A stretch of 64,000 nucleotides of DNA from positions 35,044,427 through 35,108,426 of the forward strand of contig OX031065.1 in NCBI GenBank assembly GCA_943736015.1, given 5' to 3'. The translations under genes and the position numbers were made by a program. The DNA is from Tridacna crocea (Eukaryota; Mollusca; Bivalvia; Cardiida; Cardiidae). The notes under the pieces are model-generated. The model was not told where the DNA came from and did no database searches. It saw only the letters and a program-made list of their open reading frames with translations. Positions 30,525-41,800 of the stretch are shown here, piece by piece. Numbering within the stretch: position 1 is the first letter of the stretch; each line of letters begins with the position of its first letter.

Positions 30525-30755
30525 TTAACCCTTTACTCCATAGATACTCATTTCTATGCATTGCTTGTAGGAGCCTTTGGAAAACATTGTGGCAAAAGGT
30601 GAAATTGCTCGTGACGAGCAATTTCACCTTTTGCCACAATGTTTTCTATGCTATCAAAGGGTGTCATATACACATATTAGAAACGGCTTCATCCTTGCTG
30701 TTATTTAGGGTCAGTTAGAGATAGCATAGAAATGTCTTATGGGGTAAAGAGTTAA
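30525..30755 (+). repeat. Family B copy, near consensus
   Basis: TTAACCCTTTACTCC ... GGGGTAAAGAGTTAA. Hairpin with GCTCGTGACGAGC loop and perfect pairing through CCTTTTGCCACAATGTTTTC. Confidence 0.88.
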
Positions 30756-30999
30756 CATATCAGTTTATTACCAAACCAGGTCAGCCTCAAATATAAACAT
30801 GTATATAGATATGACCTCCTTTGGTGATATGACTTAAAGCAGTGGGAAGTGAAGTACATCTGAAATTTCAAAATTCTTTGAAAGTTACTATGGAGTCAAA
30901 GGGCATAAGATAAAGACCAATTTGTGTTCATGTTCACAATTTAATGATGTAAAGGGATGTAGAATGAACAGTTATCCCTTTACCAAGGGTGGTAAAGAG

Positions 31000-31530
31000 T
31001 TAACCCTTTTCTCCATAGATACTCATTTCTACGCATTGCTTGTAGGAGCCTTTAGAAAACATTGTGGCAAAAGGTGAAATTGCTCGTGTCGAGCAATTTC
31101 AACTTTTGCCACAATGTTTTCTACACTATCAAAAGGTGTCATATACACACATAAAAAACAGCTTCATCCTTGCTGTTATTTAGGGTCAATTAGAGGTACC
31201 ATAGAAATACCTTACGGGGTAAAGAGTTAAATGATAGAGAGTAGATTATATTGACTACCCCTTTACCACACAATACCAAGTTTTAATAGCCTTGAAGAGG
31301 AAGCCTTGTAACTCTCCCAAACAACAAATTTTCAGGCTGGACTAAATCCAAAGCATCTGCAGGCAACAAATTAAGTCTTGTTAATATGATGGTTTCTAAC
31401 TTTGATAGGGTAGAAAATATTGTGGGAAAAGGAGGAAATGCTGGTTACCAGCATTTTCTCCTTTTCCCACAATGTTTTCTATTGGTTTCTTTCTCCGGGT
31501 CGTTAAAAGTTGGGATTGGGTGGTAAAGAT
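31000..31530. repeat. Family B copy followed by a family A chimera
   Basis: 31000-31230 is B, its loop arm carrying GTGTCGAGC. 31257-31530 begins with a plus-type A arm, switches to a minus-type arm at about 31312, and ends with a full hairpin. Confidence 0.75.
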
Positions 31531-31639
31531 AAAAAATATTGTGCTTGTACTAACCATTTGCTTCTTCTGTGACAATATATTTTCTGCAAGATCATAATAC
31601 TTTCCTTGTCAATCATCTATTAATGTGGATCTAAAACTA

Positions 31640-31830
31640 GAAAGCATTGTGGGGAAAGGGGAAATGCTGATAACCAGCATTTTCTTCTTTTTCCGTGATG
31701 TTATCTGTGCTTCCTAGTACAAAACACATCATTAGAGCCATGCTGAAGTTGTCGTCTGCTAATTCTTTCAGTGTGGAAAAAAAATTCTAAAATTTTTATG
31801 TTCATGTAAATGGTTGAAAGTTCATAGTAA
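31640..31830 (+). repeat. Decayed family A fragment
   Basis: GCATTGTGGGGAAAGGGGAAATGCTGATAACCAGC hairpin remnant, read here as short words, with a plus-type right arm. Confidence 0.5.
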
Positions 31831-32109
31831 CTTTAATAGATAACATACAGTATGATTGTAAAGCATTTACCTTATGTTGAAATGAACAATTTTATGCTAT
31901 GATAAATTACAAGTTTTATTACTGAAAGGATACTTTTCTTTTTTGCTTCATCCTATACACAACCTCTATATGAGAACGTAATTTTAACCCTTAACCTGAT
32001 ATGCGTGACTGGCTGACCTTTTTAGGTCAGTGAAGATCAAGATCAGACTGCGCAGAACATGCCGTAGGATCTTTGATCTACACTTTCCGATGAGGAGATA
32101 TGTTTTCTC

Positions 32110-32385
32110 CAAAAATGCTTTTGAAATATACTACTCAACTTTTGCTAGGGATCAAAACAAAAAATGAATATTTTTTTCCAAATTAAATTTATTCAAACAA
32201 AAACAATTTCATTTCATCTGTGGTCATAGTAAAGGAAATCAATATCAAATAAACAGAATAAAGTTCTTTCAAACATCGTGGAAGGTTGAAAAAAAACGGA
32301 TTTGCCCATTTGAAAAAAAAAAAAAATTTTGGTTTTGATCCCAAGCAAAAGTTGAGTAGTATAGTTTGAAATTTTCATCTTAATT
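32110..32385. repeat. Foldback repeat
   Basis: Arms ATACTACTCAACTTTTGC, GGGATCAAAAC (about 32139-32158) pair with GTTTTGATCCCAAGC, AAAAGTTGAGTAGTAT (about 32333-32362). Spacer about 175 bases. Confidence 0.6.
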
Positions 32386-32461
32386 ACTTAGTATGATAAG
32401 GATTGCTGGCTACCACTATTTTCTCCTGTATCTGCTTTTCCCACAATGTTTGGCTTGATAC

Positions 32462-32556
32462 CTTAACCCCTTTACCATACAATCCCGACTTTCAACATCT
32501 CTGTGAAAGAAGCCTTTTGAAAACATTGTGGGAAAAGGAGAAAATACTGGTAATGA
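32462..32556 (+). repeat. Half family A copy
   Basis: Left arm and rising stem only, ending GGAGAAAATACTGGTAAT. The other half is absent. Confidence 0.7.
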
Positions 32557-32689
32557 TTTATATTGGAGTAAATAGTGATGTCGAAAATCGTGAAGTTATT
32601 ACTGTGCGAAAATTCATAGAGACCTAGACATGCCGAGCCCATTACTATAGTTAGTGCACATGCCTGTCCTACCAAGGTTGGAAGGGAAT

Positions 32690-33185
32690 TTTAGCTCGCC
32701 AAAGCTGACTGCGAAGATTGATGGTTGTTATGGTTGATCGAGTCCGCTGACATTGGCAGGGTTTCCTATGATTAGAATGATATTAGCAGAGGTTAATTTT
32801 CTGAAGCTATTAAGCCCGTGTGAAAATTGTGACCCCTACGGTGAGACCAATTTTGACGCCAGTGCTATAATTTGAAGAAATTCGGTAGAGATCTTTCAGA
32901 TGAAGCTACATGGCAAACTTGGTAGTCCTAGACCTGATCATTTCGGACAGGAAGATTTTCAAAGACTCAGAATTTTCAGTTTTGTTGTCATGGCGACCAG
33001 TTTTGATCGAAATCAGATTCTTTGGCGAAGAGGGCTATAATAGGATAACTTCTATGAAGTTTCATCAAAATTGTATTAGCAGTTTCAGAGAAAAAGATGT
33101 TTGAAACTGACACATACGCACGACGGATACCAGGCAATATCACAAGCTCGCTGATCTTCCACCAGTGGAGCTAAAGACTGGTTTA
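32690..33185. repeat. Dispersed repeat with TTTAGCTC / GAGCTAAAG ends
   Basis: Imperfect end pair TTTTAGCTCGCC (32690) and CCAGTGGAGCTAAAG (33164). The text resembles a widespread bivalve repeat from memory (GTTTCAGAGAAAAAGATGTTTG). An open frame at 32910-33104 shows no protein features. Confidence 0.45.
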
Positions 33186-33293
33186 AGCGACATTAGCTTC
33201 GAAGAAAATTAAAATTTATAATATAGTGTACTGAATAATAGGCTACTGTTGGACAATGAGCAAGTTTATCTATTCCTTTGGGCTAAAACATGT

Positions 33294-33777
33294 CTTGACC
33301 TTTTCTCAAACAATCCCTGGTTTTCACAACCCTGAAAAAAGAAGCATTTTACAAACATTGTGGGAAAAGGAGAAAATGCTGGTATACAGTATTTTCTCCA
33401 TTTCCCACGATGTTTTCTACCCTGCTGGAAACAAATTTCAATTTTTGAGTCATGTCTATCCTGTCGTCTGCAAATGCTTTCAATTTGGACCAGTCTTAAA
33501 TTTTGTCGTTTGGTAAAGAGTTAAATGACATCTTTGCATGGCAACCGGTTAACCCTTTACTCCATAGATACTCATTTCTACACATTGTTTGCAGGAGCCT
33601 TTGGAAAACTTTGTGGCAAAAGGTGAAATTGCTCGTCACGAGCAATTTCACCTTTTGCCACAATGTTTCCTACACTATCAAAAGGTGTTATATACACATA
33701 AGAAATGGCTTCATCTTTGCTGTTATTTAGGGTCAATTAGAGATACCATAGAAATGCCTTACAGGGTAAAGGATTAA
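33294..33777 (+). repeat. Family A copy and family B copy
   Basis: 33294-33525 is A (+). 33549-33777 is B with GCTCGTCACGAGC loop. Only about 25 bases separate them. Confidence 0.82.
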
Positions 33778-33917
33778 ACTGGGGGTATTAAATGTGACAT
33801 CCTCCTTTTACACCATCATGTTGGTTAAAGTCCAACTTATTACCTAATGAATGGGCCGTGAACCTTTAACTCTTACGTCAGAGCAACCATAAAATGTACC
33901 TGATAGACCGAGATTTA

Positions 33918-34145
33918 ACACTTTACCAAACTATCCTGCGTTTTAACGACCCTGAGGAAGCTGGTCTCTTAAAGATACCGTAGGAAGAAGTCGAAAATGA
34001 TAACCACTATTTTCTCCTTTTCCTACGATGTTTTTTTTTTTTATCCAATTTAAGTCAAATTGCATCAGTTCCGATACAGTTTGCTTTTTTGTCTGCAAAA
34101 GCCTTCAACACGGACAGCTCTACGGTTTCGTCATCCGTGGGGTTA
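33918..34145 (+). repeat. Decayed family A copy
   Basis: Recognisable CCCTGAGGAAG, TTTTCTCCTTTTCC and TTTGTCTGCAAAAGC. Stem mostly unpaired. Confidence 0.55.
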
Positions 34146-34149
34146 ATCA

Positions 34150-35759
34150 AAGCATAGAAAGTACTGAGGACATGGATTCGTTTGCTTGGTGCTTAACGTC
34201 ATTTTCTAAATTATTTTAATATCTTACGCTAATATTTCGCACAATATTCCTCCCAAGTCACTGGCCCCTTTCCGACATAATCGTTGTAGAAACAATGATG
34301 AGTGTTAATGGAGTAATGAATCCTGTCGCAGTAATTATGTACAGTAAATCCTCAGGATGAAATTCGCCGAGCTGGGAATCAGAACCGGTGACCCCAGGTC
34401 AAAACGGTCCTGCAAGCTAACTATCGACTAGGCTATCAAGCGCACAGAGGAGTTGATACGGGGCAGAAATCGTAAACCAAAGACATTAATTTCCAAAATT
34501 TATATGAATGCAAACAAATCGATTCCGTGAATTATTTTGATAGACGTCGAGTGTCTAGACTACATTGCGAACTTGTTAGCGGTATATTACAACGTTGGTG
34601 GTAAACCGTCCTGCGCTTTCGATCGAAGATCATAAATTAACGTCTTAATATGGATACAGCAAGATAAATACGGCATACATCCAAATAATACAGTTCACAA
34701 CGCTCAATCGAAATCGAGACGGTTCAAATATCTATTACAGCAATATATTTTACGTCGATTCGTCAGGTACTTCCGGTCGAACAAAGTAACTTATCCGAAG
34801 CAGTAAATACAATAAATATACACAGAGATGGGCAAAAGCATCCCCCTCCCCCTCCCCGTGAAACTGACGTATACAACCACTCGCCCAAACAAATACATCC
34901 CCAGGAAAAAATGCAAAAATCCAGAAAGCTCCATTGCATGGTGCGAAAGAGCTCCGAAGCATTCGACCCTTTACTAATAGGATCTCGGTTTTTACGACTC
35001 TGAAAGACAACTTGTGTTTGAAAACATTACGGTAATAGAAGATGCTAGTAACCATGCAGCATTTGAAATCGCGCTATCCACGATCTTTTCAACTCTTTCA
35101 AAGACACGCCATTTGAGCCATATAGAATTTGTTCATCTACAAATGTCCTCATTACGGACTTGTAAGTCTGCTGCGTAATGTCGATTCGTACACGTGGTCT
35201 GCTTTGACGGTCGCTCTGATTATATTTGCCGTTATAACGTGTTCATTGTAGGCTATTGTAATTACCTTCAATTATTTTCTTATATCTTTTCTTTTTGAAG
35301 TAATACAAATCTTTTATGTTTATACATACAAAAATAAATCGTAATTATTCTAAAGAGCATTTCATTTATGAAATTTACAACCTTCATTTTTTTCTATATT
35401 CTGTAATACCTGAACGGATATATTGAAATAATTAAACTAATCACTATCATCCAGTATCGTTTACTTAACACGAGAGAATATTATTCGGTACTCTTGAATA
35501 ATAATAAATTGTTGATACTTTAGATAGCGTCTTCAACAGCGGCGATAAGCCCCTATAATATTGCTCTGCATTTTCAATGGTCGTTTTTCATTTAATAAAT
35601 ACATCGTAGTTAAAGAAAAAAGTGACTTTCATCACAGTCAATTTTGAGCATATTTTTTTTTCACACGGTTTACGACCGTTATTAAATGACACACTTAGTT
35701 TATGTATTCAAAGAACAAATTTGACCAGCAATAACGTTATAAATATATTGTGAGTGAAG
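34150..35759 (+). promoter_or_regulatory. Probable promoter/5' UTR side of PMT
   Basis: Relatively low in family A/B copies and richer in CpG-containing words than the flanks (for example around 34550-34640 and 35150-35230). It contains a minus-strand tRNA-like SINE head at about 34365-34445 and one decayed family A copy at about 34963-35170. No promoter element can be named with confidence; the call rests only on position before the proposed first exon. Confidence 0.3.
34365..34445 (-). repeat. tRNA-like SINE head
   Basis: Read on the minus strand it has an A-box-like TAGCCTAGTCG and a B-box-like GGTTCTGATTCCC at tRNA spacing, but poor acceptor pairing. Confidence 0.45.
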
Positions 35760-35820
35760 ATGGGCACCAACGGAATAATAGCTAACGGATTTATTGACCA
35801 TTGTAAAGACAACGAATTAT
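35760..35820 (+). CDS. PMT: PMT exon 1: start codon and N-terminal 20 residues
   Basis: ATG at 35760 with A at -3 and G at +4 (a strong start context). It opens 61 bases, [20 protein letters not shown] plus one base, ending at a consensus donor GTAAGT at 35821. Phase 1 fits exon 2, making Tyr at the join and giving [13 protein letters not shown]. The segment is too short to stand alone. It is chosen because start context, donor and phase all fit and because the flanking DNA is relatively repeat-poor. A different upstream first exon remains possible. Confidence 0.62.
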
Positions 35821-38800
35821 GTAAGTACCGTTTCTTCTGTGTGTGTGTTTTTTTTTTTTGTTTTTTATGACTTTCCACCCTCACATTATTTGTATGAGCC
35901 GTGTTATGTGAAAAGGGCATCTGCAAAAGGTATAGACTCATGTCAGCCTGTGCAGTCCGGGCAGGCCGATGTGAATCGAAACTTTGCTATCCGTTAATGT
36001 TTTGTATTAATAAATAAAAGTGTACCTCATCAATGTGTCGATCGCTACAAAAAATGGATCTCTTTGATTCTTTAATATGATATCATGCATAGATGCCTAG
36101 CAGAGATTAATTACCACCCCAACACACACACACCCAACCCCGCTTTTGCCAGGGCATGACTCATATATAAAATCTTTTCTCCTCTGTAAAAAAGATTGAA
36201 CTGCCTATTCTGGAACTATAATTGCCGAACAGTTATATGGTTACTTTGTACGTCCATACAGTGGACAGCCTTTGAAAATTCACATTGTTGAAAGGGACAT
36301 CAGCTAAAAATACAGTTTGCCAACAATGTGTCCCAAAAAGACTATGATTTCTTTTTCTAAGACGTAGACCATGCTCTTGACCTGACCCGGCGCATATATA
36401 TCGTGCACTCTGATCCCGAATCCACATCCTACCCTTGAACATAAATATACATGAGATTTGTAGAAGGCATAGATTAAGATCAGACTACACGGAGTGTGAA
36501 TTCAAATCCCGAATCCATATCATACTCTTGCACATACTTATGCAATGGCTTAGGCCCTAAATTGTGCAAGGTAGGCCTATAGGCCTAGATCAAGACCAGA
36601 CCTCCCAGAATATGCACTCCGATCTCGTATCCTCGCCGTCCGCTTGCATATATATTTTTATACATGGGCTTTTGTGGAAGGTATATAGATCTAGCCAATC
36701 AAAGCAAGATTGCACTTTCTGAACAACACTGACATTGTCGTCTGCAAATACTTTCAATTTGGAAAAGGCTAAAATTTGTTGCGTGGTAAAAGGAAAATTT
36801 GCACAGAAAAATTGTGTACCACAATAAGGCTTGCATATTCGCCGTCCTTTATCACAAATCTGTCGATAGGTCCACAAACACAGCCAGAACCAGAAGTTCA
36901 AAAGATAGCAAAATTTAATAAATTTTCTCCGTGTTAATTGGTTCCACGCATTGTCTTTCATCCAATTCTCGATGAAGCTGGGTGCCACACAGATGCAGCT
37001 GATAAAGAAGCTCTTTCTTGCAAGTCTATTTAAAAAAAAAAATCAAGCCAGTGTCTTTGTAATTGAAGCTAATAATCAAGGGTACGTATGTTGTTTCGAT
37101 AATTCATCAATGGTTTTACTTCGTTCGATAAAGCAAAATATTTTCCGAAACCTTGCTTATCGACAGAGTTAGACTATTTTTGTCCGGATGTTTCGTCACC
37201 TAAACGTTCGTCACAAGAGCTTTCGATCTTCATTTTATTTCACCATTGTACAAGAAGAAAAAAAACCTTTTTTGAGGCTTGTGTAAATTTGTTTCCAATA
37301 GATATGATACATTCAGTAGCTATAGCTTTTATACTTAGTTGAAGGTTAGGGATATACCAAACAATCCTATAATTGTCAAAGCCCTACCTTCAGTCTGAAG
37401 GTGTCTGCTCCGATGCTATTTTTGTGACTGGTCTTCGCTAACACCTTCAGTCCAGCCATTCATTGAACCCGTATGGAAAAAATACGATTTTACCCGCATC
37501 TTTTAGAACGGCTCTATGCGACAGAATTTCAAATGACAACTACTAAAATGGGCATGGATTGTTAGATAAATAATTAATCTTTACAAAAAAACTGATGTTA
37601 ATTAATATCCAACTCTTACCTTTGTGCAAATCTGTACTTTTCAACGTAAATAATCGTTGACCTACTTCACCAGAAATCAAAACATGGTTATCTTTTCAAT
37701 GCGCATGTCTCGGCAGAAATCGCAGTATCTCTGACACACTACAGGATGGTTTAGTTGCGAATTTTGCTGTAAATAAACGCACCTTGATCGAACTTGGCTG
37801 TATAGGGTTAGGGAACCAGACTGTAAAAATTTCAAATTCCGTTGAGTGCGCATGCCTGACTAACGGAAGTCGCCGTGTTAGTTGTTTACAAATTATGCTG
37901 GATTTATTTACGTTTGGAAAAAGGTAAATTCCCATTGATTTAATTAGTATTTTGCAGCATATTTTGTGTGCTCTTAAAGATTAATCATTTATCTAACGAT
38001 CCATACCCATTTTATTAGGTGTCATTGGAAATTTTGTCGCATTGAGACGTTCGAAAAGATGCGGGTAAAATCGTATTTTTTCCATACGGGTTCAATGAAT
38101 GGCTGCACTGAAGGTGTTAGCGAAGACCAGTCACAAAAATAGCATCGGAGCAGACACCTTCAGACTGAAGGTAGTCAAAGCCCATACAAGGAAAGTTTTA
38201 GATAAGATTGTGGTAAAGGCAGAAAATTATAGTAAGAGCAGTTTCTCTCTCCGCGAAAATTTCAATCCTTTAACCAACAAGTGTCAACTCATTATTTTTA
38301 TTTTAAAGTTTGTTCTCTGTTTTGGTAAAAAAAATTAAATAAAATAGGGAAAAAGTGAACAGTGTGGAACCAAGATCACACAAGTTTAACACTGTGCAGT
38401 CTGATCTCAAACTAAATTGTCTGCAAAACCAGCAGAAGATATGCTTTTGTGCTTTAACCTTTTCCCAAACGACAAAATTCTAGACTAGTCCAAATCGAAA
38501 GCATGTGCAGATGACAAAATAAACATAACTAAAGATTTGAAACTTGTTTCCAGCGAGGTAGAAAACATTGTGGAAAAAGGAGAAAATGCTGGTTACCAGC
38601 ATTTTCTCCTTTTCCCACAATGTTTTCAATGCGTCTATCTCAGGGTCGTAAAAACAAGGGATTTTTAGGTAAAAAGTTCAGGAAATATCTGTCTATCTAT
38701 TTGTAGCTAGCCTATTTTCTTGGAAATATTATGAAGAGAAAAAAATTCTATGACCCTCAACTGCTGACAGGTTTTCAAATGCCAAAAGGATATGAATTTT

Positions 38801-41800
38801 ACTATGACTTATTACAAAGAAACATTCTAAAGAACATGATTATAGAAGTCAGTTTTTAGATATCCAGCTCAACAATACTCAATGATTAGCCTGTGAAAAA
38901 CATATCATAGCAAATGTTGCGAGAGAAGAAATGTTGAACCCTGTAGGTACAAACAACCATGCCCCTTACATCCCTGAAGGAAAACGCTTGTGAAGATATT
39001 GTTGGAAAAGAAGAAAATATTGGTTTCTGGCATCTTCTCTTTCCCACAATGGCTTTATTATCCTTTCAAAGACAGGCTTTTTTTGCTCAATTATTTTTAC
39101 CCATCCTCGGATACCCCGGGGTCTCCCTATTTGCTACGCTACATCGACCCCTGGGACAATTGACTAATAAAACTTTGAATCAGCTGCCGAAAATCGATAC
39201 GAAACGTCATAGCGTACATCGACTCGCCCATCACAAAATGATGATGGAACCAATGAAAAGCCAGCATTTGGCCAGCGGTAAAGCGAGGGAAATTCAATTA
39301 ATTGTCCCAGGGGTCGATGTAGCGTAGCAAATAGGGAGACCCCGGGGTATCCGAGGATGATTTTTACCCATGTCTGAGCTAAAGTATTTCACAGAGGTCA
39401 TATCCCCATGCTTGTTTACCTTTGGACACGTAATAGAAAACAGCCTTTTTCACTATAATATTGTCCTAGAAAATTTGCTGAGATTAAAGATGTGTATTAT
39501 TGTAATACTTTCACTGGGCCACTTTTTCTTTTTTTTTTTGCTTCCTAGAATTATCAATTATAAATCTAAAACCACTATATTCACATTACAAAAGGATGTG
39601 ATAATTTCCTCCCTTTTCTTGAAACTAACAAAAGTATCAACAAATTATTTCAAGATAGACATTAGCAGGGGAATGTCTGGTCGGTTAAAAATGTGCAAAA
39701 GTATTATATCTGTATAAATCTGTCTTTATCAGCTGTCAAGAGATTTTATGCCACACTGCATTAGAAGTATTACTGGTCCACTACCTTAAGGTATTAAGAA
39801 AAGAGGAAAAATGTGATTTTAATTTCATCTGAGATGTCAAGAAAAAATATTTAGGTGTAAGGAAAATTGTGATCATTCCTTATGAGCAGTTTCATTTCTC
39901 TTCATTATGTATTTCCAAGAATTATAATATGATATGGTTTCTCTCTAAGTTTACTTTTCATATTGTTAAGAACTGATTAAACTACCTGGTAAGAAATTAT
40001 CAACCCTCATCCTGCTGAATAAAATGAAGGAAACTTTTCAAATGCACATATGAATGAAATTCATCTCCTACTCAGATATTGAAGATCCAAGATCAGACTA
40101 TGTTCTGTGCAGTCTGATCTTGATCTTCACTGTCTGCAAAAGGTCAGCGAGTCACAATTGGCAACCAAAGGGTTAGTAACTGTTACTCTGAAGGAAGCTC
40201 ATGGCATATTACAGTATAACCCATTACCACACAATCCCTACTTTTGATGACCCTGAGGAAGAAGCCTTTAGAAAAAATAGTGGGAAAAGCAGAAAATGCT
40301 GGTAACCAGCATTTTCTCCCTTTCCCACAATGTTTTCTACCCTTCACAAAACAAATCTTAAATTTGCTGTCTCCAAAATTGTTTCAATTTTGACAAACTC
40401 AAAAAAGTTAGGTAATAAGTTAACTCATTATATCCTGCAGAAACTGTGTCTTGCAGTAGTCTGCTTTTTAACTCTTTACCAGATGACAAAATTTTAGACT
40501 GGTTCAAATTGAAAGCATTTGCAGATGACAAAATAATGGTGACTGAATAATTGAAATTTGTTCTGGGAAGGGTAAAAAACACTGTGGGAAAAGGACAAAA
40601 TGCTTGTTACCAGCATTATCTCCTTTTCCCACAGTGCTTTCAAAAGGCTTCTTTCTCAGGGGCATCAAAAGTAGGGATTGTGTGGTAATGGGTAGAGATA
40701 TATTGGCCATTGAGATATTGTTCATTACATACAATTTCTCCTTTTGCCAAAATGTTTTTGCTTATTGTACACATTTTAAACCTTAACCCTTTGCCAAAAA
40801 ACAAAATTTGAGACTAGCCCAACTTGAACGCATTAATTTTCCCCGGTGAAAATTCAGAAGTATAAGAAAGCTTTATTAAAAACAGAGAAAATACTGGCTA
40901 CAAGCAATTTCTACTTCTTACTACTATATTATCAAATACCCTTTTTATCAGGGTTTGTCTATATAACCCAAGATTATGTGGCAATGGGTTGATTTTTTAT
41001 CGATTGCCTGCCTTTGTTTCTGGACATGAATAGATTTGAGAGTTTTATGGACTTTGGAAGACAGGCAAACAAAAATGGAGAAATTTTTCCTTGTTTAACT
41101 CTTTACCAAATGACGAAATTTTGGACATGCCCAAATTGAAAGCACTTGCAGACAACAAAATAATTGTGACTCAAAAATTGAAAGTTGTTTCCAGTAGGGT
41201 AAGAAAACATTGCAGGAAAATGAGAAAATGCTGGTTTTCAAAAGAGTTCTATTTGTGGGTTGTAAAAACCAGGGATTGTTTGCGAAAGGGTTAAGTAATT
41301 AACCCTTTATGACACAATCCCGACTTTTAACGACCCTGGGAAAGAAAGCCTTTGAAAACATTGTGGGAAAAGGAGAAAATGCTGGTTTCCAGCATTTTTT
41401 CCTTTTCCCACAATGTTTTCTTCTCTATCAAAACGAAATTGCACCTTTTGAGCCACTTTGAAAATTTCGTCTGCAAATGCTCCTTAATTTGCAGACGAAA
41501 ATTTTGCTGTGTGGTAACGGGCTAATTAATGATCATAACATTTTTGAAACTTTACAGCACATGGACCTCGGAAGGTTCATACACTGAGGAAAGGGTTCTT
41601 TTTATTTTGAAATTTTAGTCACTCATATGACATTCTATACATATTTTATTCCTCATTGTTTATAAGCATCTCACGGATTCAATGAAAGAAAAAGTAATGG
41701 CTGCTTGGTGCAGTTACAATTCAGGTAAAAATGCTATGAAGGGAACATTTTTATTATAACTGATTTTTTTGTGCTCTTATGTTGTTAGTGTCTTGTGTGT

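Noticed and set aside
34750-35055. 101-codon minus-strand open frame near the PMT promoter
   Set aside because: It runs partly through a decayed family A copy and shows no recognisable family or signal.
35738-35745. TATAAATA as the PMT TATA box
   Set aside because: It lies only about 15 bases before the proposed ATG, too close to act as a TATA box for that start unless there is almost no leader. In AT-rich DNA it is expected by chance.
37696-37935. Transposase inside the long-TIR foldback element
   Set aside because: The 79-codon minus-strand frame is too short and has no DDE-type motif that I can see. The element is more likely non-autonomous.
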